A DNA stretch of 64,000 nt, taken from the NCBI GenBank assembly GCA_963170755.1, contig OY720683.1, forward strand, positions 69,936,634 to 70,000,633, given 5' to 3'. The translations under genes were made by a program, and so were the position numbers. Under the pieces are notes generated by a model. That model was not told where the DNA came from. It was given only the letters and a program-made list of their open reading frames with translations, and searched no databases. Below, in pieces: positions 45,263 to 56,772 of this stretch (position 1 is the first letter of the stretch; each line of letters opens with the position of its first letter). Source of the stretch: Amphimallon solstitiale. Its lineage: Eukaryota; Arthropoda; Insecta; Coleoptera; Scarabaeidae.

Positions 45263-45636
45263 CTGTAAATGTAAAAGTAATGTCTGCTACATCATTTTAT
45301 GTGTTCGTAAAACATTAATTTAAAAATGTATAGCTCCATTGCTTTGTTAAGGGTTTTTATATTTCAATGTATTGAAAAAATTTTTGTTAAACAAATTGTT
45401 CACTTTTTTTTACAAGTATGACATAAACACACAATATCTCAACATGGTTTTACACAAGGTTCTTCGACTGAAACCAAAATTATAGTGTGTGTACAATATA
45501 TTTATAGTACCAAGATGATTATGTACTTCTACGTTTGTTCGATCTTATGCAGGATTTTGCCTGGGTCAATATATCTTTCACGTCGGACCAAATCACGGTG
45601 TTACGTCGAAGGAGTTTGCCACTAATCATGGCAGGT
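45263..45636. other. No recognisable gene
   Basis: Nothing supported. Confidence 0.4.
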
Positions 45637-45790
45637 ATTAATATATCTATTAATGCTGTCGTTATTTCTGAACAGCGTAATCTTTTAGGAATGACCCTCG
45701 ATTATTAGCTCACTTGGGAGGATCATGTTAATTTCGTCTGTGTAAAGCTCCAGCGGCCATATTTCATGATCAATATCCACTACGCTAGTA
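45637..45790 (+). pseudogene. Short non-LTR reverse-transcriptase fragment
   Basis: It reads L-L-G-M-T-L-D-Y-x-L-T-W-E-D-H-V-N-F-V, the block downstream of the RT catalytic motif in Jockey/CR1-type elements. It is isolated and decayed. Confidence 0.55.
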
Positions 45791-46004
45791 TACAAACAAT
45801 AATATTATATTTAGAAAATTCGTTATACAAAAGTTATAAGGAAATAAATAAGTACAAAAATCTTGACGTAATAAATACTTGAATGTTTAATTAGTATAAA
45901 GAATACAAAAACACAACTGCACACAAAGAAAAATTGCTGATATATGAAAGTTTTTGCATAAATAAAGTTATTTCTTCCCTTTATGTTGAATGTTGCCTTC
46001 TCTA

Positions 46005-46086
46005 ATGAGAAACCAGCAGTAGTCTTCCATTATGACGGGATCCCACCTACCTTGATAACATTTCTCCATTTCTGCAATCTCTTGAT
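46005..46086 (-). pseudogene. Second GERFHQ-type fragment
   Basis: The minus strand gives Q-E-I-A-E-M-E-K-C-Y-Q-G-R-W and D-Y-C-W-F-L, the same C-terminal block as at 21600-21690. It stops exactly where the (AAT)n tail of the next element begins, so that element inserted into it. Confidence 0.6.
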
Positions 46087-48556
46087 GATAATAATAATAA
46101 TAATAATAATAATAATATTTATTCATTCAATGACCATATAAATGGTATAGAACAAGTCACACAAATGTAAATGTAAATATAAAAAGTCAAACAATACAAA
46201 CATAATACAAGCATAAGCACTAACCAATGCAATACAATATAATAATGAAAAAAATAAAAATAAATACAACAATCACAAACAAACAGTTTAGATATGCAAA
46301 TCTAAGATCTGCCTGTCATTTTCAAAGTCACTAAAAGAGTAATAGCATCTGGCAATGAGTAACTTTTTTAACTCTACTTTAAATTTTTCCAACGGTAGAC
46401 TTTTTAAATTTTTGGAGATTCTGTTGTAGGCAGTTATCATTAAATACTGTGGGTTTTTTTATAAATCGATAGTCTGTGTCTGGGCACCTCCAAAGCATCA
46501 CCCCGCCTCGTAGCATATTCATGGTGATCACCAACTTTTATAAATTGGAACAGATTTTGCTTGGCGTAAGTTAATATTTGGTAAATAAAAATACATGGAA
46601 CCGTCATAATATTTAACCTAGTGAAGTAGCCTCTACATGACGTCCCCGCACTTACACCCACCATGTTCCGTATTGCTCTTTCTTGTAACCTGAAGACCCT
46701 CTCACTCTCACTTGAGGAACCCCATGCCAATGTACCGTACGATACTAAAGAGTGAAAACTTGCGTAGTAGTACCTTTTTAAAATATCTATATTTACTGAC
46801 AGCTTCAATTGTTTTAGTGCAAAACACACAGATCCCAGCATCTTGCATAGGCCGTCGATATGGGTCTCCCAGTTACATCCTGAATCGATTGTTACACCTA
46901 AAAATTTTGCCGTACCTTTTTGAGTAATACTAGGTTCACTAGCATTAATTAGGTAATTATAATTCTTTTCTATATTTGATACGTTAAAGTTGATAAATGT
47001 TGTTTTACATGAGCTTAGATGCAAATCATTTTAATTAAAATATAACTGGAGGTTCCGCAGTTCTTCGTTCGCTGGTGCCGCCCATTATCCTTCCTATCGC
47101 AGGCTACAAATATCGTTGTGTCATCAGCAAATAGTATATCATTTTTGGAGGGCACGTCATTTACATATACTATATACAGGGTGTCCCAGAAATAAAAAGA
47201 CGGAGTAGCAGGTATATAAAGTCCGAGCAGAAACAGGCCCAAATATACAGCAATAACGAAGAAATTAAAAATTTAATTTTCTATGTTGTCTTTTAGATAA
47301 AAAAATTACATTACGGACCTGGCACAGAATGTATGTTTATAAATACACGCAAGAATACTCATTTGTAAATAGAAACGAACACGCATTCATAGAAAAATAC
47401 ACTTTTATTTGTATAAAACGGGAGAAAAACGTTAAATGGTACTCATTCATATAAAACATATTTTTTGCCCGGTGCGCAGCTATGTAGTCGGTTGTTGACC
47501 CAGATGGGCGACGCACTTTATTGCAGACAATAAAAGATTGTTTTTATTTTTAAAATAGGAAGGTTGTTGCTCTTAATGTGTTTGTAGTCGGAAACAGATG
47601 ATTATTATTATTTTAGAATATTCAATAAATCGTAGTGAATATCAAGAATGTAATTATTTTTTTCTAGCACGTGTAAAATTAAAGTAATTAATGGTTTGGT
47701 ATTTATTATGAAGTATCTATTCCTCCTCTTTTTTTTTTAACACAAGTAATATGGTGGTCCTGAAAAGGACCGATTGTGAAAGTGAAGCAGGTGGATATTT
47801 AATCCAGGGTCGGCGTAAGGCCAATTGTATTCCTTATTATTTTTTTTCTGCCGTCTGCGCACGAATAAAGACTTGATATTTTGAGGGTACGTTTTTACAC
47901 AATCTAACTTCCGATTTCTGCTACTCCATCTTTTTATTTCTGGGACACCCTGTACAATAGCGGGCCGAGCACGGATCCTTGAGGAACCCCTGAAATCATA
48001 GGCTGTTCTCGCGATCGATACGAACCGACCTGCACATAGTGCAATTGGTCTTCCAAATAACTCCTAAACCATTGTAAGAGTGTTCCCCTTACACCATACC
48101 TGTATAACTTTTCCAGCAACCGTTTGTGATTAACACATTCGAAAGCCTTACTCAAATCTAAAAAAATAGCCAAACATTCATTGCCCACATCGATGTTTCT
48201 GTTGACATTATTTAGTAGTTCAACTATTGCATGCATTGCGGAACGTCCCTTTCTAAGTCCATATTGATATCATTCAAGATATTACATCTGTTAAGAAATG
48301 ATAACAACTTATCGGCAACTATCCTCTCGATAACCTTAGAGAATATAGAAAGTAATGCGATACGCCTGTAGTTTTGCATCAGATTTTCATCGCCTTTCTT
48401 ATGTATAGGTATTATTTTGGCAAGCTTCAAGTCATTCGGAAATACACCAGAACTCAAGGAATTATTTATAATAAAAGTAAGCGGGGTAGTAATACTGTTT
48501 ATGCATTTTTTGATAATTAGAGAGGAAATCTCATCATAACCTGTTGAGACCCTTGA
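46087..48556 (-). mobile_element. Non-LTR retrotransposon, 5'-truncated, split by a MITE
   Basis: The 3' end is an (AAT)n tract at 46087-46120. The minus-strand RT runs from about 48556 to 46440: I-I-P-I-H-K-K-G-D, then a frameshift near 48250, F-L-D-L-S-K-A-F-E, V-P-Q-G-S-V-L-G-P-L-L-Y, [MITE 47177-47952], I-Y-V-N-D-V-P, L-F-A-D-D-T, F-L-G-V-T-I-D, L-A-W-G-S. Excising the MITE and one TA rejoins G-P-L-L-Y-S-I-Y-V-N-D-V in frame. The F-A-D-D catalytic block is intact, but a frameshift after it and another near 48250 disable the gene. Confidence 0.85.
47177..47952. mobile_element. 776-bp MITE with 35-bp terminal inverted repeats, TA target
   Basis: It begins CAGGGTGTCCCAGAAATAAA and ends with the complement; 34 of 35 terminal bases match. 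TA lies on both sides (47175-47176 and 47953-47954). No coding sequence. The terminal CAGGGTGTC resembles the ends of mariner-like elements such as the one at 22188. Confidence 0.9.
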
Positions 48557-49926
48557 TTTTAATTAAATAATCGCTCTCTGAATTTTTGAAGTGAAAACTT
48601 GATCAGATCGAGCGAAATGTATTAGAATAATGTATACACAATAATAATAAATATATATTTTTTAAATGTAATATAGAAGGAAAATGGAAAATGAAAAATG
48701 TAAATGTAAATGAATATAGAACGAAAAAAAAGTTGTATTTCGTATTATTAAGCTCGCCTTGATGAAGTTTCCACTTCTGCCGTGTGGTCTTAAGCACACC
48801 CATTTTTTTTTAATTTTCAATTTTACGTTAATCCTAGTGAAAACAGATATTTTTTTTTTGCAAATGTGACGTGATACCCTATGTTAGAATACAGTTTTTA
48901 TGCTTAAAACAATGCAAAATACTAAAATTTTAGACTGTTAAGTCAGTTATAAAAATCGTGTCTGCCAGTGACAATTAGATACTTTAAATAAAATTTAGTT
49001 TTGCATCATCAGATATTCTCCGCCTTCTCGTTCCAGCCTAAAATGACAGTTATAGTCTTATGATATAAATTATAGAGAAAATAGAAAATAAATTGGTAAT
49101 ATTTCACATGGCACTATGGAATTTTTCTAATTTACTAAAGTATATAAAAACACAATTTAATCAACTTTGTATTTGTTCCATTAAGCTTACCTTGGCACGC
49201 AAAGCTTCATAAATATTGGCGTGTTCTGACTCATATCTTAGTTAAGGTAAATTGTATATTTGCTTAAATCCTCGCTGTCTCGGGGAGGCTATTCCATCGC
49301 ACTTTACGAGCACTTGGAATTTTTAAAATATAGAATATACTTACGTGTGAATGAGAGAGCATAACAGAAAAGAAAATCGGTGAAAACAAATCACCTTCTG
49401 TTTGTTGGTTATGAGTTAGGCGATGTGCCTTTTACTGCTTGTCTGAATGAGATGGGTCATGATGTTGAGAATTGGGGTATATATGAAGTGTATATTATCT
49501 TATAATATCGCCTGCTTAGGGCGTTTGTGTCTCCATGGCACATGAGGATCTTAATTAGGATGTCTTCTAGGTCGTTGTTGGGGTGGTTTTCAATCTTGTC
49601 GAACAAATCACCTAAGAGCATTCCAATTTTTCAACTTGGAAGTTTCCCAATGTATTAAAGTTTGCAGATATAATACTTTCACTTATTAATTTTTATTTCT
49701 TTTTAAATACATTTTATAACAAAATATCCGTATTACACCTTAAACAAAATAATTGAAAATAATGACACTATTAGCATGGAATTAGCGTGGAATATCTAAT
49801 ATGACATATTAGCTATTCATTATATTTTGAGTAATATTATGCTTAATATTAAATAATATACGAGAACTGTTCTTTTTCCGCTAAGCCTGTAAAGTTAAAC
49901 ACAATTTATTTACAAAAAACGTGTAT
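48557..49926. other. Noncoding; one dispersed repeat
   Basis: 48815-48970 matches 38432-38583 (TTTTACGTTARTCYTAGTG, ACAATGCAAAATAC, TTAGACTGTTAAGTC) in the same orientation. The rest is unrecognised. Confidence 0.45.
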
Positions 49927-50816
49927 TTAATATTCTCCTCCACAGTCAATGCATTTTTGCATGCGTGAAAATCAATCTTGATAAACATTTCCTATAATCT
50001 TCTGGTCATAGTTTGTTTAATTCCTTTTTAAAGGCATCAGCCGCTTCTTCGGCCGATGTAAAACGTAAACCCCGTAATTTATTCTTTACCCGCTAAAATA
50101 ACAAGTCATTAGATGATGGAGCAGACTATACGGTGAATGACCAATTATTTCTATGTTTCGTGCATTAAAATACTCAGTTGTTCGAGCGGCAGTGTGGACC
50201 CGAGCGTTATCTTGATACAAGATGATCCTACCTCTTGGACGCTTTTCGCAAACATTTTGGAGAACCTGAGGCAAGCATACTTTAGTGTACCATTGTGAGT
50301 TAACAGTACGTCTGTCCTCCAGTACTACAGTGCAGACAAGTCCAATAATTCCAGGAAATGTTGCGACCATCTTCTTGCTTCGACTTTTTTCACGAACAAA
50401 TTTAGTTGGAACCGACCCAATTTCAAAAAGCCAAACTGTCGATTGTTGCTCTTTTTCGGGATCATAGCAGCATATCCATGTTTCATCACCTGTGATGATG
50501 TTGTACATCAAATAAGACGATCCACAATAAAGTGATCTAATGCAGATCTGCACCATCTCACACGGTCTTCTTTTTGAATTGAAGTTAGGTTTTGGGGAAT
50601 CCACCGAGAAAGCTTACGGACCTTTAAATGTTTGTGTAGAATAATGTTAATTGCTTTCACACCAGTATTTAAAGTTGCTTGAATGCCTCTGACAATAGTA
50701 TATCGGTCTTCTACAATTATGTTCCGAATAAGAGCAATATTTTTCTAAATGCCGTTTTTGGCTTAGGAGCTCGAAATCTTTCATTTAAAGAAAGTCGGCC
50801 GCGTTGAAATTCATTG
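49927..50816 (-). pseudogene. Mariner (DD34D-like) transposase, N-terminus lost
   Basis: The minus strand from 50816 reads E-F-Q-R-G-R-L-S-L-N-E with P-K-P-K-T-A, then the long frame 50604-50086: I-T-G-D-E-T-W-I (first Asp), R-T-V-N-S-Q-W-Y, I-L-Y-Q-D-N-A-R-V-H-T (second Asp), P-Y-S. After a frameshift A-P-S-S-N-D-L-L-F gives the third Asp. The C-terminus K-C-I-D-C-G-G-E-Y ends at 49927-49929. The reading is cut at 50816 by TA and the pogo-like element at 50819; the missing N-terminus should lie beyond that element. Confidence 0.8.
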
Positions 50817-51299
50817 TAGGGGAAGGTTGCCAAATTTGGACCACCGCCTAAAATGGACCATCGTAATATCTCAAAAATTACAAAAGGTAGTCACTGCGCC
50901 ATCTATTTACAAGGTGCATAGTAACATTAAAACCTAAAAGAGTCAGTTGCACGGGGCGCTGTTATAGTTGTTCAGGCACTCAGTCGCAATAAATGTTTGT
51001 ATTGTTGCGGTTATTATTTTTTGGTTACGCCGCTAAGGACATAATGCAGAAACGGTAAGTGGATTTAAATTATTATTTAGTCGATGAGAAACTGTAGTTA
51101 GTTAGCAATGTTTCCATATTTCAATACCTGCAAAAACATTTGTTTTCATTAAACGACAATTATTTAAACCGTCTCATGTAGTAGTAGCTTATAATGAACC
51201 ACTACTGCTATCCCTACAATGAACTGGTCCATTTTAAGAAACTTTAATATACATTTCTATTTAATTAAACGTTTGTTAAAGGGCGAGAGGAAAATATTT

Positions 51300-51590
51300 A
51301 CAATGGACGCAACAAGAGCTTATTTAAGCTGTTAACGCTTACAGAAGCGGCCAGTACGGACAAAATGAAAGTGCTCCAACTTACAACGTCCCAAAAGCTA
51401 CTGTGCAGCGATACGAAAAAATGGAAACTGAGGTGCAGGTATAGATAAAAAAAATCTGGTAAGGCATGTGCACTTTCAAAAGAAATAGAAGATGAACTCG
51501 AAAGGCATCTTCTTAAATTAGAAGAAGTCATGTTCGGATTAAGTCACTAGAATGTCAGAAAACTTGCTTACGAAATTGCAACCAAGAATA
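51300..51590 (+). pseudogene. Pogo-like transposase, N-terminal part
   Basis: Across frames: an HTH remnant with Y-N-V-P-K-A-T-V-Q-R-Y-like order near 51385-51410, then S-K-E-I-E-D-E-L-E-R-H-L-L and V-R-K-L-A-Y-E-I-A-T-K-N-N up to the insertion at 51590. Removing the insert and one AATT joins it in frame to L-Q-H-N-F-N-N-E-K-R-I-A-G-K at 53920. Confidence 0.7.
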
Positions 51591-51593
51591 ATT

Positions 51594-53915
51594 GTAGAGT
51601 GGAAATTAGAAAGGGCCTAAATGCCATTTTTAACGAAATTGAGTTAACAACATAGAAAGGTTCTAAATATCATACTTTATGTCCTGTGAAAAGCCATGTG
51701 GCAAAGTTAAAATTTAATTGTCAGGAGGTAGTAATCCTAAGTCCATCACAGAATATTGCCAGTTTGTTTTAAAATCGGCAGGTGTTAGTTATGTGTTTTG
51801 TGTGCCTGTATATTAAAATGGAAGGAAATCAAAGAATAAGAAAAGGTAAAGGTAGTGGCTCATATCATACTGAACAGAAGCATTTAAAATGGAATGGAAA
51901 GTCGTACAAAACGTATAAAAACAAAATGGTACCTGAAAAAACCATTCCCAAAGAGCAGGTTAGGTATACAAACATAATGCTTCCCTTTCTGGTTCTAATC
52001 TTGAAAATATGTTATATGTAGGTATCATGTAAATGCAAGCTGGGATGTAAAGATATTACATACGAAAGGCGACGTTCCCTTTGGGAAAAGTTTTATCGTC
52101 AAGATGCTAAAACACAAGGGACGTTTTTAATGGGTTTAATGAGTATGTGTGCTGTGCAAAGAAGGCGGCACGGTTCATATGAGGATCCGCAAAGCAGTCG
52201 ACGTCAGGCCACTATAGCTTATTCCGTTCCTGATGGTACAGGAAAATTTGTTCGTGTATGTAAAAAACTTTTCCAAGACACCTTCGCTGTTAATGATAAA
52301 AGAATTCGCGTACTTATTGAGAAAAAAAAAATGGGTGAAGCCTGTTATAAAGATAAACGTACCAGACATGCTGCGCCAAAATATTCTGAATTTGACCGGT
52401 CGTTAGTCAAGGCTCATATTAACAGGATCCCAAGGGAAGTTGGCCATTACTCAAGACCTAAATCGGAAAAGGAGTACATTGGCCCCGACTTAAATATTCA
52501 CAGACTATTTAAAGCATTTCTGCAATTGCACCCTGATTCAATAGTCACCTATAAATTTTACAGGTCTGTTTTCATAAAGAATGTTCCCATTCTGTGTTTT
52601 CACAGACCACGTGTTGATATGTGCAGAACACATGTGATAAATTTGACTGTCAAATCAAGGCCAATATTGAGTCAAGTCAATCTGCTAAAACTCAGATGGA
52701 ACTTCATCACCGCAAGGCCGAGAGAGCAAGAGAAGTGCTAAAAGAAGATATGATTAAGTCTCAAGAACCCGAAAGCCTCAAGTGTTGTTTATCCATGGAC
52801 CTACAACAGGTCATGTTCGTTCCATCACTGACCCACAGCGATATGTTTTACCTCTCACAGCTATCGTGCTACAACTTAGGTGTTCATATTGGCGATACGA
52901 ATGAATCCTACATGTGTATGTGGCACGAGGGGGTAGCGTCTCGCGCAGCTAACGAAATTGCGTCATTCCTCCTCCATCTTGCTAATCAAGGACTGATTTT
53001 TAAGAACCAATTAGTAATATGGTGTGATAATAGCGGGGGCCAGAACAAGAATAGAATTTTATTATTTACCTTGATGTTTTTAGTAGCCAATGGTGTTTTT
53101 GAGACTATCGAGCAGAAATTTCTTATCAGCGGCCATAGTTTCATGCCCTGCGATAGGGACTTTGCTTTGATAGAAAAGCGTAAGAAGGTGGCTAAAGCAT
53201 ATGTTCCCTCGGACCTACACGCAATAGTTAAATCAGCAAGGTACTCTCCTCCATTCAATATTGTTGACATGACAATTTCTGGCTTTTGGGACCTAAAAAA
53301 AGCTGCGGATGCATATATTAACACCACAAAGTTAAATATAAGTAAAGCTTCAGCGATAACCATTGAAGAGGCTAATCTTCCATTTATTAAAATGAAGACC
53401 ACGTTCTCTGATATTCAGAAAGCAGTGAAAGTCAATGTTTTAAAGAAAAAAAAACTTTAGCTGACCTTAGACGGGCTAACATAATCAAGCTGCCGCCAGA
53501 AAGTAAAGTGTCTGAAAATAAAAAGGTTTCTGTTCGAAGCATGATTCCCTACCTTGAGAATGCGGCACACCAACGTTTCTATAAAGAGCTACTTCACATT
53601 GACGAAAATGTTTCAGAAAATCTATTAAACGCCTGAAATTAACAATTTTTTACTAAAAAATGTCGATGACACTTACGCCCTTTCCAAATTTTGCACTTCT
53701 GTTTTTGTTTATATTGGTTATAGAACGTTATTTTGATAATAAATTTTTGCTAATAAGTATGTTTTAAGTTTTGTACTACTTGCATATATTTAATAAACGT
53801 TTATCAAAAAAAATTCTATGTCTACACTTAATTTTGAACTTTGCCCGTTTTGTTTTTCGCGATTATTTCTGAATTTTGTTTTTGGCTCCTACGCCCTTTC
53901 TAATTTCCACTCTTC
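51594..53915 (+). mobile_element. DDE-type transposon, 2322 bp, AATT target, same family as 6276-9063
   Basis: The ends are GTAGAGTGGAAATTAGAAAG (left) and reverse complement GAAGAGTGGAAATTAGAAAG (right). AATT occurs on both sides (51590-51593, 53916-53919). A second copy of ACGCCCTTTCCAAATTT lies inside the right end at ~53676. The single gene is nearly intact, so this is a younger copy than the one at 6276. Confidence 0.8.
51818..53636 (+). pseudogene. DDE-type transposase (D-N-x-x-x-Q-N-K family), one intron, two frameshifts
   Basis: The ATG at 51818 opens exon 1 (M-E-G-N-Q-R-I-R-K-G). A 63-nt GT-AG intron (51959-52021) joins it in phase 0 to V-S-C-K-C-K-L-G-C-K-D. Then follow K-F-V-R-V-C-K-K-L-F, H-Y-S-R-P-K, F-H-R-P-R-V-D-M-C, a 2-nt insertion-type frameshift near 52628, a Lys/Glu-rich helix, S-M-D-L-Q-Q-V (first acidic block), M-W-H-E-G-V-A-S-R-A, W-C-D-N-S-G-G-Q-N-K-N, S-G-H-S-F-M-P-C-D and P-F-N-I-V-D-M. 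A slip in the A run at ~53445-53455 precedes the C-terminus ending at 53636. Function is inferred from the terminal repeats and target duplication. The family name (possibly DUF7869, possibly Sola) is unverified. Confidence 0.75.
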
Positions 53916-53919
53916 AATT

Positions 53920-54740
53920 TACAACATAATTTCAATAACGAAAAACGGATTGCTGGGAAAAAAATGGTATTATTCATTTTTAAAGCGTCACCCTTCTATT
54001 TCTTTGAGGCAGGCGGAAAAAACATCATTAGCGAGAGTAAAAGGTTTTAATCGCGAAAATGTTAATAATTTTTTTGATTTGCTTGAAAAAATATGCACAG
54101 AAAACTCCATTGACGCTACCCCCATCTTCAATGTGGATGAAAGCGGGATTTGTACTGTTCAGAAGAGGTCGCAAAAAATTCTGGGTAAGAAAGGAAAAAG
54201 GCAGATTGGTGCAGTAACAAGCGGGGAAAGGGGTGTAAATAGGACTATAGTTTATTGTGTAAGCGCCGCGGGTCAGTACATTCCTCGAATGATAATTTTT
54301 AAAATAGGAAGAATGGCTCCAGAACTAACCAATGGTGCTCCTCCCGGAAGTATGGTAGAAATTTCAGAAACAGGCTACCTAAATACAGATCTTTTTACCA
54401 AGTGGTTAGACAATTTCATTAAAATTGTACAACCCACCATCGAAAAGAAAGTACTTTTATTGTTAGATGGTCAAACCACGCACAGTACTTCTTGCACGAG
54501 AACATGGGGTTATTATTTTGCAATTGCCAGGTCATACGACCCATAAATTACAACCACTTGATGTGGGTTTTTTCAAACCCATGGAAACATACGTAGAAAA
54601 ATAGTTACGGATAAATCCTGGTAAAAAAGTGTTGATGTTTCAAGTATCCGGACTACTTGGAAAGGCCTAAGCTAAATCTGCAAGCGTACAAACGGCTATA
54701 AACGAATTCAAAAGCCTGTCCTTCCAGCTTTGCCTTAATT
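53920..54740 (+). pseudogene. Pogo-like transposase, catalytic part
   Basis: It runs W-Y-Y-S-F-L-K-R-H-P-S-I-S-L-R, T-S-L-A-R-V-K-G-F-N, F-N-V-D-E-S-G-I (first Asp), T-S-G-E-R-G, G-A-P-P-G-S, L-L-L-L-D-G-Q-T-T-H-S (second Asp). After a frameshift near 54500 comes T-H-K-L-Q-P-L-D-V-G-F-F (third Asp), followed by stops. The DDD triad is complete, unlike the copy at 30919-32335, but frame breaks inactivate it. Confidence 0.8.
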
Positions 54741-55589
54741 TAATAATTAATTAATCTTGTTTTTAATTTAATATTGATCAGTTACTTATTAAATACACTG
54801 CGCAGTACTAGCTGATATAATTCTATTTATAAAACGCATTAAAAAAATTGCTGCAAAAAACGAATAATTGTAACATTTTTGAAGACTTCACAAACGTATT
54901 TTACTTTTACATAAACATTCACGTAATGTTTATATATTTTGTAAAATAAGTTTGAAGAAGATCATGCTGTTAACGTATCAGTGTTTCGTTGTTAATTATA
55001 AATAATCTTCAATAAAATTGTTTTGTATATCTTTCACTTACATTTCTACATTTCTAGTTAAGAAATCAAACAAACTTTCCTTACGTACTGAAAAAATTCG
55101 TTGTTCCAGTCTTTCATAAAAGATTTTGTTGAAAACAGGTCAAACAGCAAACAACTTCTCTGATTAAAAGAAAATATTATGTTTTATACTTCAGTAGTGT
55201 TGCTATTGTAGATAATAGAATAAAGCTTCCTTTTCCTTAATTCGGTTCCGTTTATTCGTATTGAAGCGACTTTATTCGGCTGAGTTCGTCCGAAGTTTCA
55301 GTTTATGAATCAACGGTTATCCTGAAACTTTCAGTATCGCGACGCGCGTTGAACTTCAAATAGGAAATAGAGTTGTGCAGTTGGTAGTGAATGTAAACTA
55401 TTCGTTTCGCGCTTTCAAAAAGTTTGCGTTTAGCATTTACTCTAAGGCACTTTTATAAAAACGAAGGTGTACAAAAGAAGTTTTGAAAAAGTCATCGGTA
55501 AGTTTTCTGTCTATTTAATTGTAATTATTTTATAATTATTCATAATGTATTGAACAATTATTCAATTACATTTGTTTCAAGTGAAAAAT
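54741..55589. other. Unassigned; possible promoter-like stretch
   Basis: No coding sequence recognised. 55230-55500 is less AT-rich than its surroundings, with TTTTATAAAA at 55451-55460 and a good splice-donor consensus CG|GTAAGT at 55496-55503. This could be a 5' leader of a host gene or of a mobile element; nothing downstream confirms it. Confidence 0.3.
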
Positions 55590-55665
55590 AAGTTAAATTA
55601 TTTAACATGGAATACGGAGATGTTTTTTAATTTATAATTTTGAATTTATATCAAACATTATATGT
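55590..55665 (+). repeat. Isolated partial unit of the ~200-bp satellite
   Basis: TTAAATTATTTAACATGGAATACGG-like sequence through TAATTTATAATTTTGAATTTATATCAA matches the end of each unit in the array at 63401-64000, about 8 kb away, in the same orientation. Confidence 0.65.
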
Positions 55666-55779
55666 ATGTATAGTTTGTGTTTATTTTTCTTTACCACTGA
55701 TTATTAATTATTATTATTTTATTTTGATAATTTTTGTTTTGACAATTTTACATTTTGAAGTTTATACAATATACATCTA

Positions 55780-55885
55780 CTAATGTTTTGAGAAAGATGT
55801 GAATTAAACATCGAAACGTTAACAATCATTCTTTTATTTTAATATAATTTTACCACAATACCCAAGAAAATACATTTGTTATTAA
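55780..55885 (+). other. PLE-type tail
   Basis: GAGAAAGATGT-GAATTAA-ACATCGAAACGTTAAC and the following ACAATACCCAAGAAAATACAT match the tail motif in each arm of the palindrome at 1726-2227. It contains a GATGT/ACATC helix followed by GAAAC but no CTGATGA. Confidence 0.55.
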
Positions 55886-56029
55886 TATATATATAATTGT
55901 ATAGTTTATATTCCATTAAATTTTAAATAGCATGTTATAAAATGTAGTTAATAAAAAGTATGATAATCTTGCCGCTTCCTCACTAACACAATATGACAAC
56001 TTACGTATAGCATACATGGTCTTTGATAA

Positions 56030-56772
56030 TTTTATGCATAGTGAATTTAAACCAATTTAAACCGCCGTCCAGAAGTAATCCCATATATTTTATTGGTTCT
56101 TGATGTGTCTCTTTCTTGCTCCTGAAGTTGATGGTTTTTGTCTTGTTTACGCTTAATGTTAAACGATTTCCATTAAACTATAGTTTGCTTTCATGTTGTA
56201 AATTTACACCCTCTACGACGAGCAAATGTTGATCTTTGTTTTTTTTTTTTTGTTAGGAAAACAGTGTCATCGGCAAATAACATTGTTTGCGCGTGAATAT
56301 TACTAGGTCAATCGTTTACGTATATCAGAAATAATAGCGGTCCCAATATAGAACCTAGGCGCACACCGTGTTTAACTACCTGCACTTTACTAAGTTTAGA
56401 GTGTACGTCAACCTGCTGAACCCTGTCTACCAAATAAGATTCCAGCAATTCCATGGACTTACTAGGGAGTCCCTAGAATTCCAATTTTTTCAGTAACACT
56501 ATGCTATATACAATCGAAGGTTTTCGAGAGATCACAAAACAGTGCGTTCACAGTCTGTGAGTTCTCAAAAGCATCAGTAACATAATTTATAATGTGTAGC
56601 AATGTATTCAAGGTAGATACGCCTTTGCGAAAACCATATTGTTCATGCGATAAAATGTTTCTAGGTAAATTAGAATTCTATTTACTAAGACCCTTTCAAT
56701 AATTTTGCCTAGCACTGGTATAATTGCTATTGGTTTATAGTTTTCAGATTTGTCATGATCACCAACCTTATA
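56030..56772 (-). pseudogene. Non-LTR reverse-transcriptase pseudogene, main part
   Basis: Minus-strand blocks from 56772 down: Y-K-V-G-D-H-D, N-Y-K-P-I-A-I-I-P-V-L-G-K-I-I-E-R-V, Q-Y-G-F-R-K-G-V-S-T, L-F-C-D-L-S-K-T-F-D, and F-A-D-D-T-V-F at about 56260. Stops and shifts are frequent. It is cut by the mariner at 56773, and the upstream block Q-G-L-F-P-G-S-L-K follows at 63324-63430. Jockey/CR1-type by motif. Confidence 0.7.

Larger units (their letters stand above)
50819..54740 (+). mobile_element. Second pogo-like element, right end not found
   Basis: It starts GGGGAAGGTTGCC directly after TA (50817-50818), like the first pogo-like element. Copies of AAATGGACCA / TGGTCCATTTTA lie at 50850-50870 and 51228-51240. 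It encodes a pogo-like transposase on the plus strand, split by the DDE element at 51594-53915. No matching right terminus is visible up to 55600, so the end is lost or I missed it. 54740 is only the end of the coding resemblance. Confidence 0.65.

Noticed and set aside
52986..53402. Minus-strand 138-codon ORF
   Set aside because: It lies antisense to the clearly conserved DDE transposase frame.
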